A stretch of 64,000 bases of DNA from Silene conica (Eukaryota > Streptophyta > Magnoliopsida > Caryophyllales > Caryophyllaceae). The notes under the pieces are model-generated. The model did no database searches and had not been told where the DNA came from. It worked only from the letters and a program-made list of their open reading frames with translations. This document shows, in pieces, positions 35,439-48,331 of the stretch. Where the stretch lies: positions 6,720,649 through 6,784,648 of the forward strand of contig CM055312.2 in NCBI GenBank assembly GCA_029255685.2. Direction: 5' to 3'. The translations under genes and the position numbers were made by a program. The first letter of the stretch is position 1; every line of letters starts with the position of its first letter.

Positions 35439-36962
35439 TGTTGAGTAATATATCCTATATTTATATTATATTGTTTTATGTTTTAATAATGACAAGTTTA
35501 AATAATTATGTTTTATATGCATATGCGCGTAATCGTGTGTTTAAAGTGTACAGTTAATTATAGAGCGAAGATAATAGTTTAACAAAGTATAACTCATTCG
35601 AAGAAAGATCAAGCTCATAATAAGTATCAAGTCTTTTGAGCAAATACAAGATAGAGGTTTCATTCAATATCAAGAGTACTTAAGTTATAAGCCATTTTTA
35701 TAACTAATGAAGAAATGAGCCTTATGTAAAATAAGTCAAGGTGTGAAGATTTTCGCGTGCTATTAGTATGTTATTATCTATTAATTTAGTGATCTTATAA
35801 AACGGTTTTAAAAATAGAAATATTGTTTAGTTGACAAGAATTAATATATTTATCTTATGAGATAAATATTAATTCTAAAATACTAAAGATTTTATTAAAA
35901 CCATTAATTGTCATAATCAAATTCCTAAGAAAAACGTATTTCAAGAATATGTCTTGAAAATCGTGTCTATGAGATGAACATTGGGAATCGTGCATATAGG
36001 GATATGATTCTCGTCTTTCTAATTCCTATACGATTCCTAGTACGTTTCATATTGTCTTTATGGTTAATTAAATAAATAGAATTGTTTATTTAATCTACTT
36101 AAAGATTAATTAGGATTTGATTAATAATATAATTCATTATATTATTGACAAGAATTAAGATTCGGTTCAAAGTAGGATTCTATATTTTATGGTATAAGGA
36201 TATTTCCTAATTCAAATAAGATTATGGAAATACTATCTTATATCTTAATATAATATTATTCTATTAGAGTCCTTTTCTTAATTCATATAAGATTAAGTTT
36301 TGAATATTACCTAGGATTAGTATTCTAGATAAAGTAATATTCCTAAACTATCTAGGAGCTAACCTAGATCTAAATTAGTATATATACATACTACATCACA
36401 CGTCCAATACCCAAGTTTTTACACGCCTCACGCAAACCGAGAAAGAACAAACGGACGTAGTCTCTCACGCGTCTCGATATTCGTGCAATCATTGTCAAAT
36501 TTCGTATACAAGACTACAAGCATAGAAGAAGATTTTCAAGCATTCAACCATCATCTATATAAGAAGTTGTTAAGAAGTTTATCTTACTTACTTAAGATAG
36601 ATTCGAGTATTTAGCGGTACTCATTGTAAACAAGTATTTCACGGTACTTGTCGTAGCTAGATATTTAACGGTATCTAGATTGAGTTGTGACTAACATCAA
36701 AGTCATACGAGTGGGTTGATAAAATTGTAATCCGGAGAAGGTACTAATTTTATTAATCGAGAATAGTGGACGTAGGTTTCGATTTGTGAAACTGAACCAC
36801 TTCAAAAGATCGTGTCTCCTTTATTTTATTGCTCTTACTCGTTACTTGCTATTACTTCATCTCGACAATTATCATCGAAGAAGAAACGAAAAAGTTGGCA
36901 TACTCAATTCAACCCCCCCCCCCCCCCCCTTCTTGAGTATATCTAGGTCAATAGACTCTTCA
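35439..36962 (+). repeat. 5' LTR of element B
   Basis: TGTTGAGTAATAT...GACTCTTCA, 1,524 bp. It includes TATATATACATAC near 36,380 as a possible promoter element and the C17 run at 36,913-36,929, where slippage has probably occurred since insertion (the partner LTR has C7). Confidence 0.95.
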
Positions 36963-36964
36963 AT

Positions 36965-36977
36965 TGGTATCAGAGCC
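36965..36977 (+). other. Primer-binding site of element B (tRNA-iMet)
   Basis: TGGTATCAGAGCC starts two bases after the end of the 5' LTR, the same spacing as in element A. Confidence 0.95.
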
Positions 36978-37029
36978 TCGTGCTCTTGAAAGCCTTACAG
37001 CTTGAGATTGATCCTTCTATTGATTTCCA

Positions 37030-39351
37030 ATGGATTCAAAACACCTTAAGTGTCCTATCTTCGATGGAAAGAACTATAGCTTGTGGAAGAACATGATGAC
37101 CCACTACGTCAAAGGATGTGACTGGGAATGCTGGAAAATAATTCAAACCGGACCAAAAAAGATATTGGTTGCATCTGCAAATGGAACCACATATGAGAAA
37201 CCAGAAAGTGACTATGTGGAAGCTGATTACAAGATTGCTGAGAAAAATTCAAAAGCCATGAGTCTACTCCAAAACGGTATGATTACTTCTGAATTCGATC
37301 GCATCTCTTCTTGTAACTCAGCTAAAGAAATATGGGATGGCCTAGAACTTGCCTACGAAGGTACTTCCGTAGTCAAGAAGCATCGCATAGACTTGCTCAT
37401 TCAACGATATGAACTTTTCACTATGGAAAAGAATGAATCGATTGATAGCATGTCTGCGCGATTCTCTTGCATACTTAATGAACTACGGAACCTTGGTAGG
37501 AAATATGATTCTGAGGACATAGTCAGAAAGGTCCTTAGAAGCCTAACCAAAAAGTGGCAACCAAAAGTCACCGCAATTGAAGAAGCTCGTGATCTCACGA
37601 CCTTAACTTATCAAGAACTCATTGGATCTCTAATGGCTCATGAGATCATGCTAAATAGAGATGACAATGATCATTCTACAAATAAAAATATTGCTCTACA
37701 AGCCTCTACAAGTAGAGAATGTGAACCTGAACTGGAAGATGAAACAGTTCTCTTTGCAAGACGCTTTAAAAAGGCAGTCTTCAAAGGGAGATTTACCAAA
37801 TCCAACAATAAAGCAAACGACAAGAAAAAGAGTGACTCCAAGCAAACCTTCTTCAAACGAGGGTGCTTTAAATGTGGTGATCAAGGGCATATGATCAAGG
37901 ACTGTCCAAGCTGGGACAAGATTAAAGACAAAACCAAACGAGATAAGACCAAGACTGAATTTAAAAAGGTTATGCTCGCATCTTGCTGGGGAGAATTAGA
38001 TTCCGAAGATGACGATGACTCAGAAGAAGAGGAAATTGCTAACCTGTGTCTAAGCAACGTAAGCTTGGATCTAATCTCCGACGATCATGACTCATCACAA
38101 TTTTGCCTCTACGGAGAATCTGATTCAGAGGATGAAGACCAAGAGGTAAATTTTTTACAGCTTAAGAGTCAAGTCAAAAATTTATCTAAGTCTGCTTTAA
38201 TTAATTATTTTGAACAAACCCTAGATCAATGTCACGAACAAAGTCTTGAATTAGACGAGCTGAAAGAACAGATTCTTGATATTGCTGAGGAAAATCAACT
38301 CCTAAAGGCCAAAGCTAAGAAACTGAAATCCAAGGTTAACATTGATACAAATGTTAAATTGGAAACAGTAATGTCTGAGAAGAAAATTCTTGAGTCTAAA
38401 GTTACAGCCAATGAAGCCGTAATCTCAAAATTAAAACTCAACATTAAAGAGCTTGAATCTAAGATTATAGCCAATGAAGCTATAACCTCAGATCTAAAAA
38501 GGTCTAATGAACTTCTAAAGAGTAAATCTACACCAGTTGTTGTAGATGAAACTCATCTAGAAGAAGTTGAAATCCTCGAGCAAAAAATCATGGATCTAGA
38601 ATTCAACTTATCCAAAGTTAAAAAGGAACATGCGCAAATCGTGATCAACTTTAATAAAGACATTCAAGACTTGAAAGATCGTAACAATGTTGACCATTCC
38701 TCCTGCATAAAAGAAATAGATTCCTTAAAAGACCTTCTTCTTCATGCTCGAAAGGTTCACGAAAAATGGGAAGGAAGTACTAACGTACTAAACTTCTTAA
38801 CTGAACAATCCGATAACAACATGAAGATGGGTCTAGGTCATGAGTGCTATGGTAGGAGAGACCATTCTAAATGTCAACAAAAACCTGATGAACGTGACTT
38901 TAGAAAAAGAAAGTATGTAGACTTGCCTGAATACTTGATTTGTACTTATTGTGGTCATAATGGACACCTACGAGAAAACTGTGTAAAACACGCACTTGAC
39001 TTCAAAACTGGAGTCAAATTTGTTAAATCTCTAGGTATACCAAATGACTCTATATCTATCATTGATAGTGAGGAAGATAATGAAGGGGTTGAGGAAAGAA
39101 ATAATGACCATAGATGGTTCTATGACATGTCCTTTAATTACGCAGAAAAGAAAAATAGAACCACTCAAACTCATAAACCTACAACCTACAAGAAACAAAA
39201 TCCAAAGACTCACACTAGACCAACAAAGCCTAACTACCACAGTTACAATAGACCTATAGTGAGACAAGTCTGGGTCAAAAAGGAAGATGTTTTCATTATC
39301 ACTAACTCAAAAGGACCCAAGTTTGCTTGGGTACCTAAGTCCTGTCTTTAA
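37030..39351 (+). mobile_element. Copia gag of element B
   Basis: A 773-residue open frame. The N-terminus (FDGKNYSLWKNMMTHYVKG) and the capsid-like region up to about residue 215 match the UBN2-type gag. A CCHC knuckle CFKCGDQGHMIKDC lies near residue 279, an acidic patch near 330, a coiled coil rich in Leu/Lys/Glu at about 380-570, a second knuckle CTYCGHNGHLRENC near 638, and the end is WVPKSCL. Long coiled-coil gags with two knuckles are typical of Sireviruses. The start chosen is the first ATG after the primer site (ATGGATTCAAAACACC). Confidence 0.93.
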
Positions 39352-39359
39352 ACTACTTT

Positions 39360-42300
39360 GTGCAGATAATCGCTAAAGAGAATAATCTATGGTACCTCGA
39401 CAGTGGATGCTCCCGACACATGACAGGTGACGCCAACCTATTCACTACCTTAGAACCATTCAACGGAGGAAAAGTTACCTTCGGTGACAACAAAAAGGGA
39501 AAGGTAATAGGTGTCGGTAAGATAGGCGTCTCAGCCTCTCACTCTATTAGCGATGTATATCTGGTAAATGGTCTTAAACATAACTTAATTAGTATATCCC
39601 AATTATGCGACAAAGGAAACAAAGTTGTTTTTCATGCAAATATTTGTCGTATAATTATGGAAGGTACGAGTAAAGTTATTCTTGAAGGACATAGAAAGAA
39701 AAATGTTTATATGATTGATTTAAACGTTGTGCCTACTGACACTCTCTCATGTATGAAAGTTACATTAGATGATCCATGTCTCTGGCATAAGAGATTTGGG
39801 CATATTAGCTCTCCTATTCTTAGCAAATTGAAGAGATGGGACTTGGTCGAAGGTCTTCCCAAGATTAGATTTGATCAAGAAAAGATGTGCGACACATGTG
39901 CACGATGTAAACACGTCAGATCATCCTTCAAACCAAAAAGAATAGTAAGTACTAACCAAGCTCTTGATCTAGTACATATGGATCTCTGTGGCCCTATGAA
40001 GGTAAGAAGCAGAGGCGGTTCCAGGTATGTTTTCGTTCTAGTTGATGATTATTCTAGATTTGTTTGGCCTATCTTTCTTCACTCTAAAGACGAAACATTT
40101 GATGAATTTGTTAGTCTTATGAAACTTGTTCAAAACAAATTAAAAACTAATCTAGTAACTATTCGAACTGACCATGGAACTGAGTTTGACAACCATGCTT
40201 TTATAGAATTCTGTAAATCCAACGGTGTTGGACATAACTTCTCTGCACCTAGAACACCACAACAAAACGGAGTAGTAGAACGCATGAACAGAACCCTAGA
40301 AGACATGGCTAGAACAATGCTTCTTTGTAGTGGCCTACCTAGAAACTTTTGGGCTGAGGCTATTAGTACAGCTTGCTATATTCATAACCGTGCCATGATT
40401 AGACCTATCCTTAAAAAGACTCCTTATGAACTTCTTCGTGGTCATAAACCTAATATATCCCATCTAAGATGTTTTGGGAGTAAATGCTTTGTTCATAACA
40501 ATGGTAAAAATCGTTTAAGCAAATTTGACCCTAGAAGTGATGAGGCTGTTTTCATAGGATATTCTGATCATAGTAAAGCCTATAAAGTTTTTAACAAACG
40601 TACTTTATGCATAGAAGAGAGCATACATGTTATCTTTGATGAGAATAATGCCTTCGACAAGCCTTTACAGGACGAAGAGGAAAACCTAGACGAACCGGAC
40701 TTTAGGTTGTCAAGGGAAGATCCTCCTGAAATAGAAAATAACGATGAAGGCGAAATTCAAGGAAACAATGATGAACTTGACTTGGAAAGAAACGGTGCAA
40801 GAGATGAAACTACAGTTGATGATACTGTAGATAACTCTCAAACCAATGACTTAGAACCCAGAGTTATAGCTAATGAAGCTACAACTTTGAATCAAAACCA
40901 AAGGGAAGAGAGCATAGTTATACCTAACTCTCCTACAAACCCTGGTTTGGATTCAGGGGGAACAAGTCAAAATCCCGAGACAAGCAGTAGCAATGAAAAC
41001 AATCAATCAAGAAACTGGAGATATAAAGGCTCTCACCCTCTGGATAATATCATAGGAAGCCTCACAGAAGGAGTTCAAACTCGAAGAAGCTTAAACAACT
41101 TCTGTTCCTTCTACTCCTTTCTCTCCAAAATTGAACCTACGAATATAAAAGAAGCACTTGCAGAACCTGACTGGATAGTCGCCATGCAAGAAGAACTACA
41201 ACAATTCGAAAGAAATAAAGTATGGCATCTTGTTCCTCGTCCTAAAGATAGATCAGTAATCGGAACAAGATGGGTATTTAGAAATAAATTAGATGACTCT
41301 GGAGTCATCGTACGTAATAAAGCAAGATTGGTTGTTCAAGGATACAACCAACAGGAAGGGATCGATTATGACGAAACTTTTGCTCCTGTTGCTCGTCTTG
41401 AAGCAATTCGCTTGCTCATAGCTTTTGCTGCACATAAAGGAATGAAATTATTTCAAATGGATGTTAAGACTGCATTCCTTAACGGATATCTTCAGGAGGA
41501 AGTCTATGTTGAACAACCTCCTGGATTTCCTGACAGCAAACTCAAGGACCATATTTACAGATTAGATAAAGCTCTATATGGGCTAAAACAGGCCCCTCGA
41601 GCATGGTACGACAGACTATCAAAATTTCTATTGGAAAGCGGATTCAAGAGAGGATCAGTAGATAAGACATTATTTCTGAAAAATGAAAATTCCGATCTAC
41701 TAGTTGTACAGATCTACGTTGACGATATTATATTTGGCTCAACCAACAAAAAGTTGTGCCAATACTTCTCAGAATTAATGACATCCGAGTTCGAAATGAG
41801 TATGATGGGAGAATTAAAATTCTTCCTTGGTCTTCAAATTCAACAGACGAACGAGGGTATCAAAGTTCATCAACAAAAGTACGTCAAAGAATTAATAAAG
41901 AAGTTCGGAATGGAATCCTCTCATCCTATGCCTACTCCAATGGTCACAGATAAGAAACTCACCAAAGACGAAGACGGTAAGTCAGTAGATGAAACTACTT
42001 ATAGAGGTATGATCGGCTCACTTCTTTATCTTACTGCAAGTCGTCCAGACATAATGTTTAGTGTCTGCGTCTGTGCTCGATTCCAATCTGCACCAAAAGA
42101 ATCACATATGATTGCGGTTAAGAGAATTCTGAGATACCTAATTGGAACATCAAAATTATATCTATGGTATCCTATGGATTGTAATTTTAACTTGTTAGGA
42201 TATTCAGATGCGGATTATGCAGGCTGTTCTTTAGACAGGAAAAGTACTTCTGGACTTGCGACTTTCGTTGGACCCTGTATTATATCTTGGGCATCCAAGA

Positions 42301-42659
42301 AACAAAATTCAGTCGCCTTGTCAACCGCAGAAGCAGAATATATTGCAGCCGCACTGGTATGTTCCCAGCTCCTATGGTTAAAACAGCAGTTACTTGATTA
42401 TGGTATTGACGTGGGATGTGTACCTATACTATGTGATAATACGAGTGCTATTATAATATCTAAAAACCCGGCTCAGCACTCGAGAACAAAACACATAGAG
42501 ATTAGACATCACTTCTTACGTGACCATGTGGAAAAGAAAAATATTAAGTTGGAATTTTGTAGTACGGAAAAACAATGGGCGGATATTTTTACTAAACCTT
42601 TGGCTAGAGAACGTTTTGAGACTTTACGATTGGAAATTGGTTTAATCGGTGGCACCTAA
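39360..42659 (+). mobile_element. Copia pol of element B
   Basis: A 1,099-residue open frame with all copia domains: protease ([13 protein letters not shown], residues about 10-22); integrase HHCC ([16 protein letters not shown]) and DDE core ([21 protein letters not shown]); reverse transcriptase ([33 protein letters not shown]); and RNase H ([40 protein letters not shown]). It opens just past the end of gag in another frame. Some Sireviruses are known to use recoding at this point; which process applies here cannot be told from the sequence alone. Confidence 0.94.
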
Positions 42660-43230
42660 TCGATCTTAAGAGCTAAAAACAACCCAATGATTGACTATGA
42701 AAAAGACAGAATTATATGACTGTGTCCGTATATTCCGCTGCATGCCTATGTGTGTCATTCTTCATTAAATGCTCAATCTTGATTATTTCATGCTACGTGT
42801 TATATGAACGTACACAACCAAATTCTCAGATCAAAACAATAATATTCAAATATTAACATATTTATACCTAAAAATATTATTTCTTATATATATGTATATA
42901 GTTACGTATCTCAAATACGTAACGTTAAATAAATTTGTACTTACCAAATTCACGTAACAATAAAATCGTAACAAATCAAAATCGCACCAACTACTTTACC
43001 CCTCTCTTTTACCTGCTACACGTGTAAGCTCCCTCTTACACTCATAATTCACCTTTTTTGACTTATACACTCTACCTATAACCCTATAACTATCACTCAA
43101 CCCTTACACTAACCATCTTCATCTCACCATTATTACTTCCTCCATAACCGTCTCTCCCAAAAATTCCTTACCACCAAAATCACCATTAAATCTAAAAATT
43201 ACACTAATTTTCGCTTCTTTATCAAACACG

Positions 43231-44730
43231 ATGCCACCCATGTCAGCCAGACGATCAACCCGTAACAAACCCCTTTCTCCAAAATTACCAACACCTACGC
43301 CCTCGCCACCGCCATCACCTGAACCACTCATGGTTGAAATTCCAAAATCCGAAACTGGCAAACGTCGAAAGCTCGACAAAGGAAAAACTGTTATGCAAAA
43401 CGACTCTTGTACTCAAGATCCTCGCCCTCTGTTTCAAGACGCTTCTGAAGAAGCAACCAGAGAAGGACTTGAGAAAGTCCGGATGACGAAAAGAGAAGGT
43501 ATGCTCATAGACCGTCTTTTACCTTATTCAGTGCATGCGGGTCGTTTTTATCCGACTTCATGGATAGACGGCGTTCCTGCTCTTAAGTTCTTCAAGAACT
43601 TTCTTTTATTTCAAGACTGGGTTTATATAAGTAACTTTTCGGGTCTGATCTTTCCCATTGAGTTAGTTCAGTTTTATGCATCGGTCAAATTAATTGATGA
43701 TGGGGCTGTGGCTATTGTTAATGGAAGGGAAATTACACTTACTGTGGACGACATGTGTAGAGTCTTTAAGCTAAAGAACGAAGGAATTAGTCTTGATCCT
43801 AGTAAGGAATGGTCGAATGTTACTAAGGATGAAAAAATGACAATCAAAAAGTATTTTGATAATGAAGCTACTGAAGTCAGTCCTTTGCTCACAAATTCGT
43901 TTAATCCCATGTTAAAATTCTTTGTTAACTTTCTCTGGAATTCGGTTTTGCCACGACGGGGTGGTCGTGACAAACTCAGTTGTTGTGAAGCGGTTATTTT
44001 GTTTAATTGGTTAACCGGGGTTAAAATCAATCTTGCACCCTTGTTCTTTGCAAAAATTGGACAGATTTCTAAAATCTTGGTTAAGGAACACTTTAGCTCC
44101 ACTCTTGACATACCCTATGGCATGTGGGTATCGGCATTGTTACTTGATGCCGGCGTTATAGACATAGGAAGCTATGGTGTGAGTCCCAAGGATAGGATGA
44201 ATGATCGTTTAATGAAATTAATGGGTATTTTCGGGAAAGATGGGACTCTGTTCTTTGGTAGAGAAAGTGAGGAAGTTAAGGGAATGGGAAATCTTGGTGT
44301 TCTAGAGGGAAAGGTGGATAAGTTGTGCTCGGTTGTGGCCGGACTAAAGGACACGAAGTCCGAGAAGGATTCAGGGTCGGGGATACCGAATGGTGATATT
44401 CGGGACTGGATGAAAACTATTAATGACACCCTCTCTACTCTTACCCGAGAGCTCAAATTTGTGAAGGAGGAGATAATTGCAGTAAGTACCCGTCATCAGT
44501 TTCTTACTACTCAGGGAGGAGCTCTTGTTCGTGATACGGTGATGCTTCGGGAGGATGGTACTCAGTGCTTGTCCGCCATTAAGGCATTATCTCTCAAGGT
44601 CTTGAACTTCGAGCGTGCTTTAGATGGACAAGGTCGTAATGTCGCCAGCTGCCTTGATCGGTTGGATTCATTAGAGTTTCGCTCTCGTCCTGGATATGTT
44701 AATCCTAACATTGTTCGTCATCCTCATTGA
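43231..44730 (+). mobile_element. Extra 3' frame of element B
   Basis: A 499-residue open frame lies in the env-like position of Sireviruses, about 570 bp after pol. It has a basic, Pro-rich N-terminus (SARRSTRNKPLSP, PTPTPSPPPSPEP) and a globular middle (about 85-340). The middle contains GLIFPIELVQFYASVKL, NGREITLTVDDMCRVFKL and FVNFLWNSVLPRRGGRDKLS, a pattern I recognise from the putative plant transposon protein domain. A helical C-terminal region follows. I see no signal peptide, transmembrane anchor or furin-like site, so an envelope role is doubtful. Function unknown. Confidence 0.75.
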
Positions 44731-45383
44731 ATATTAGTCGTCTTGGTATTTTGGCTTGCTTCGTTTTGCAGGAACGGAACGTTGGCCGTGGGTTCTGTTG
44801 ATGGATGGTGGTGATCCTAGTCCAATTCCCTTTCCAACACCAACTAATATTAGACTTGCTCCTTTTTGTTATGGCCCAATTTTCTTTCTACCCTAATTCG
44901 GCCCAGTTGGCTTGTATTAATACCTTTGCACTTTTATTACTTTTGGCCCATTAGACAAACTCTGACCTAACTTTAGCCCACGAGGCTTATGTTCTGATTC
45001 GGCCCATTTTGGCATTCTAGTACTTGGTTGTGTGTTATATTTCCGTTCGTATATCGTGTTGTCATGTTTAATTACGTTTGTGTATTTCTTTAGAATTGCA
45101 TGCTTAGGTTTGTTTCGTATTATATCATTCTAGTCGTTTTATGTCTTTGTTTCCGTCTTTTCAATGATGTCAAGAGGGGGAAAAGAAAGCGACCTAGATT
45201 ACGAATTTGCCTAAGATTGCTCCTTGTCGTAACGTTTTGTCTCTTAAAGCTCCTTTTAGTAATTGATTTAGTCTAAAAATAGAGACCCTAGTTGATCCGT
45301 ATTATAAAAGACCAATATTATGTTGAGGGGGAACGTTACTACGTTACACTTAGACACGATTCTAGTTAAAACTTGCCATCATT

Positions 45384-45394
45384 AAAAAGGGGGA
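45384..45394 (+). other. Polypurine tract of element B
   Basis: AAAAAGGGGGA lies four bases before the 3' LTR. It is the usual plus-strand primer of copia elements, and a second G-rich run near 45,332 (GAGGGGGAA) may be a spare. Confidence 0.88.
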
Positions 45395-45397
45395 ATT

Positions 45398-46911
45398 TGT
45401 TGAGTAATATATCCTATATTTATATTATATTGTTTTATGTTTTAATAATGACAAGTTTAAATAATTATGTTTTATATGCATATGCGCGTAATCGTGTGTT
45501 TAAAGTGTACAGTTAATTATAGAGCGAAGATAATAGTTTAACAAAGTATAACTCATTCGAAGAAAGATCAAGCTCATAATAAGTATCAAGTCTTTTGAGC
45601 AAATACAAGATAGAGGTTTCATTCAATATCAAGAGTACTTAAGTTATAAGCCATTTTTATAACTAATGAAGAAATGAGCCTTATGTAAAATAAGTCAAGG
45701 TGTGAAGATTTTCGCGTGCTATTAGTATGTTATTATCTATTAATTTAGTGATCTTATAAAACGGTTTTAAAAATAGAAATATTGTTTAGTTGACAAGAAT
45801 TAATATATTTATCTTATGAGATAAATATTAATTCTAAAATACTAAAGATTTTATTAAAACCATTAATTGTCATAATCAAATTCCTAAGAAAAACGTATTT
45901 CAAGAATATGTCTTGAAAATCGTGTCTATGAGATGAACATTGGGAATCGTGCATATAGGGATATGATTCTCGTCTTTCTAATTCCTATACGATTCCTAGT
46001 ACGTTTCATATTGTCTTTATGGTTAATTAAATAAATAGAATTGTTTATTTAATCTACTTAAAGATTAATTAGGATTTGATTAATAATATAATTCATTATA
46101 TTATTGACAAGAATTAAGATTCGGTTCAAAGTAGGATTCTATATTTTATGGTATAAGGATATTTCCTAATTCAAATAAGATTATGGAAATACTATCTTAT
46201 ATCTTAATATAATATTATTCTATTAGAGTCCTTTTCTTAATTCATATAAGATTAAGTTTTGAATATTACCTAGGATTAGTATTCTAGATAAAGTAATATT
46301 CCTAAACTATCTAGGAGCTAACCTAGATCTAAATTAGTATATATACATACTACATCACACGTCCAATACCCAAGTTTTTACACGCCTCACGCAAACCGAG
46401 AAAGAACAAACGGACGTAGTCTCTCACGCGTCTCGATATTCGTGCAATCATTGTCAAATTTCGTATACAAGACTACAAGCATAGAAGAAGATTTTCAAGC
46501 ATTCAACCATCATCTATATAAGAAGTTGTTAAGAAGTTTATCTTACTTACTTAAGATAGATTCGAGTATTTAGCGGTACTCATTGTAAACAAGTATTTCA
46601 CGGTACTTGTCGTAGCTAGATATTTAACGGTATCTAGATTGAGTTGTGACTAACATCAAAGTCATACGAGTGGGTTGATAAAATTGTAATCCGGAGAAGG
46701 TACTAATTTTATTAATCGAGAATAGTGGACGTAGGTTTCGATTTGTGAAACTGAACCACTTCAAAAGATCGTGTCTCCTTTATTTTATTGCTCTTACTCG
46801 TTACTTGCTATTACTTCATCTCGACAATTATCATCGAAGAAGAAACGAAAAAGTTGGCATACTCAATTCAACCCCCCCTTCTTGAGTATATCTAGGTCAA
46901 TAGACTCTTCA
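45398..46911 (+). repeat. 3' LTR of element B
   Basis: 1,514 bp, the same as the 5' LTR apart from the shorter poly-C run. Followed by GTAAA and then by resumed old-LTR sequence. Confidence 0.95.
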
Positions 46912-46916
46912 GTAAA

Positions 46917-47523
46917 TAAAACTATCTAAGTGCAGGTTTATATAGTGCGCCAAATTTTGAGAAGGGACTCTCAGCCGGTCGACCGGCTGCCGGTCAAGAA
47001 CCGGCTAAGAGTCCAAAAACAAACTTCTGGACTTTTGGCTTCAATATGCATGAGCCTCAGCCGGTCAACCGTCTACCGGCTGGCCACCGGCTAAGGATCT
47101 TTTCTTCAGAAACTGCCCTCTTCTCATTTCTTCACTCTTGGAAAAGTGGCTAAGTGTTGGACTGGGGTCCCAGCCGGCTGACCGGCTGCCTGTTGGCCAC
47201 CGGCTGAGGGCCCTGATCCAAGTTTCTAGATTTTTGGTGATGAGTCAAGGTGAGGAACCCCCAGCCGGCCCACCGGATGCCGGTCTGGGACCGGCTGAGA
47301 GGACCTGTTGAGCTTTTCTTTTCATTTCCTTCACTTTTTGCATTAAATCCGTCTCGTTTGCTCCCGTTTCTTCGTTCCCGCCTCAAGACCTACAAAATGG
47401 AAACGAAATACGCAGAATCGAGGCAACGGGCATAAAATCAAGCAATGGCACGCAAAACGGGCCGAAATAGGATCAACATGAAAGGAAAGATCATGAAAAT
47501 AATGACAAATTTGGGACTCATCA
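46917..47523. mobile_element. Old Tat/Athila-type LTR, second copy, right part
   Basis: Continuation of 34,707-35,438 on the far side of element B. It carries four GCCGG palindrome modules (46,972-47,300) in the same order as the first copy and ends GGGACTCATCA, as that copy does at 34,706. Confidence 0.75.
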
Positions 47524-47628
47524 GAATCACATTAATAGTACAAATCAATACTGGTTTTAAAATTGATTGACAATAGGTGAAGTAACTCCTTATTTAAGCA
47601 GAATTATTTGTATTTTTGAATCCTCTTT

Positions 47629-48331
47629 AGACCATCTACAAGTAGAAGGTCGCACTAATCGGGTCACCAACATTTTTACTCTTAGTCTCACCTTAGTTAT
47701 CTTGATCCACTTTCAACCCAGTTTCACCCTCCCAAGCAGAAGGTCGAGACCTAGGGGCATCAACCCAATGATTTTTCACCCATTTTTCATTTTTCAATAT
47801 GTCCAATCATTTACTACATTTTCTACCCCACCAAATAAGAGCATCTCCAATGGTAAGTTAGTTGCTACTAGCTTAACTTTGTCATCTAAGATTTTTAAAC
47901 TACAACATTTTTAAGCTAAAAACTACCACAACGGTAAGCTACAAGTGTTCTGACTTAGATTTTATGCATATTTCCACGTGTGTAATTTTAGTTGGTAGGT
48001 TTTTTTTGCAGGGCCATTTAAGGGGAGCTAGTAGCTCATTTTAAGCTACTTCAAGAGAAGTGCTCTAACGACCAAGCTACTTGCTAAGCAAGTTCTTTAT
48101 GGAAACCATTGGAGATGCTCTAATGTAATAAATAAGCCAATAACACTTTGACATGTCAAAGGTCGCCAAGAAGGTCACAACTGATTTCTGGGTCACAAAT
48201 TAACTTCAAGGTCACAAATTGACCTCGACACCAAAATTAACGTAAAGTCACCAAAATTAGTGTCTTAATTACGTAATTACGGTGACCAACAAGATCGCGA
48301 CCTCCTTGGTGACCTTGAATGACGGTGGTCT
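47629..48331. repeat. Dispersed TIR-like repeat, copy 1
   Basis: The ends AGACCATC... and the complement AGACCACC... (with AAGGTC-type text inside) look like weak terminal inverted repeats. A related copy lies at 56,926-57,184, in the patatin-like gene's intron: GGTCACAAATTGACCTCGA and CTAAAATTAGTG-like strings occur in both. Copy 1 is interrupted by a Harbinger-like MITE. No coding content. Possibly a MITE family of its own. Confidence 0.5.
47839..48120. mobile_element. PIF/Harbinger-like MITE
   Basis: The 282-bp element has perfect 15-bp terminal inverted repeats GAGCATCTCCAATGG and a TAA target duplication on each side, the hallmark of Tourist/Harbinger MITEs. The interior is AT-rich and non-coding. 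Confidence 0.9.

Larger units (their letters stand above)
35439..46911 (+). mobile_element. Ty1/copia element B, Sirevirus-like, looks whole
   Basis: An 11,473-bp element with LTRs at 35,439-36,962 and 45,398-46,911, target duplication GTAAA on both sides (35,434-35,438 and 46,912-46,916), a tRNA-iMet primer site, a purine tract (45,384-45,394), and long open frames for gag, pol and an extra 3' frame. The LTRs align at a constant offset of 9,959 over nearly their whole length; the only difference I saw is the length of a poly-C run (17 against 7). That makes it the youngest large insertion in the window. It interrupts an old LTR. Confidence 0.95.

Noticed and set aside
43231-44730. Host gene captured between pol and the 3' LTR of B
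   Set aside because: An extra frame after pol is normal for Sireviruses and element A has the start of a similar one, so recent capture of a host gene is not needed to explain it.
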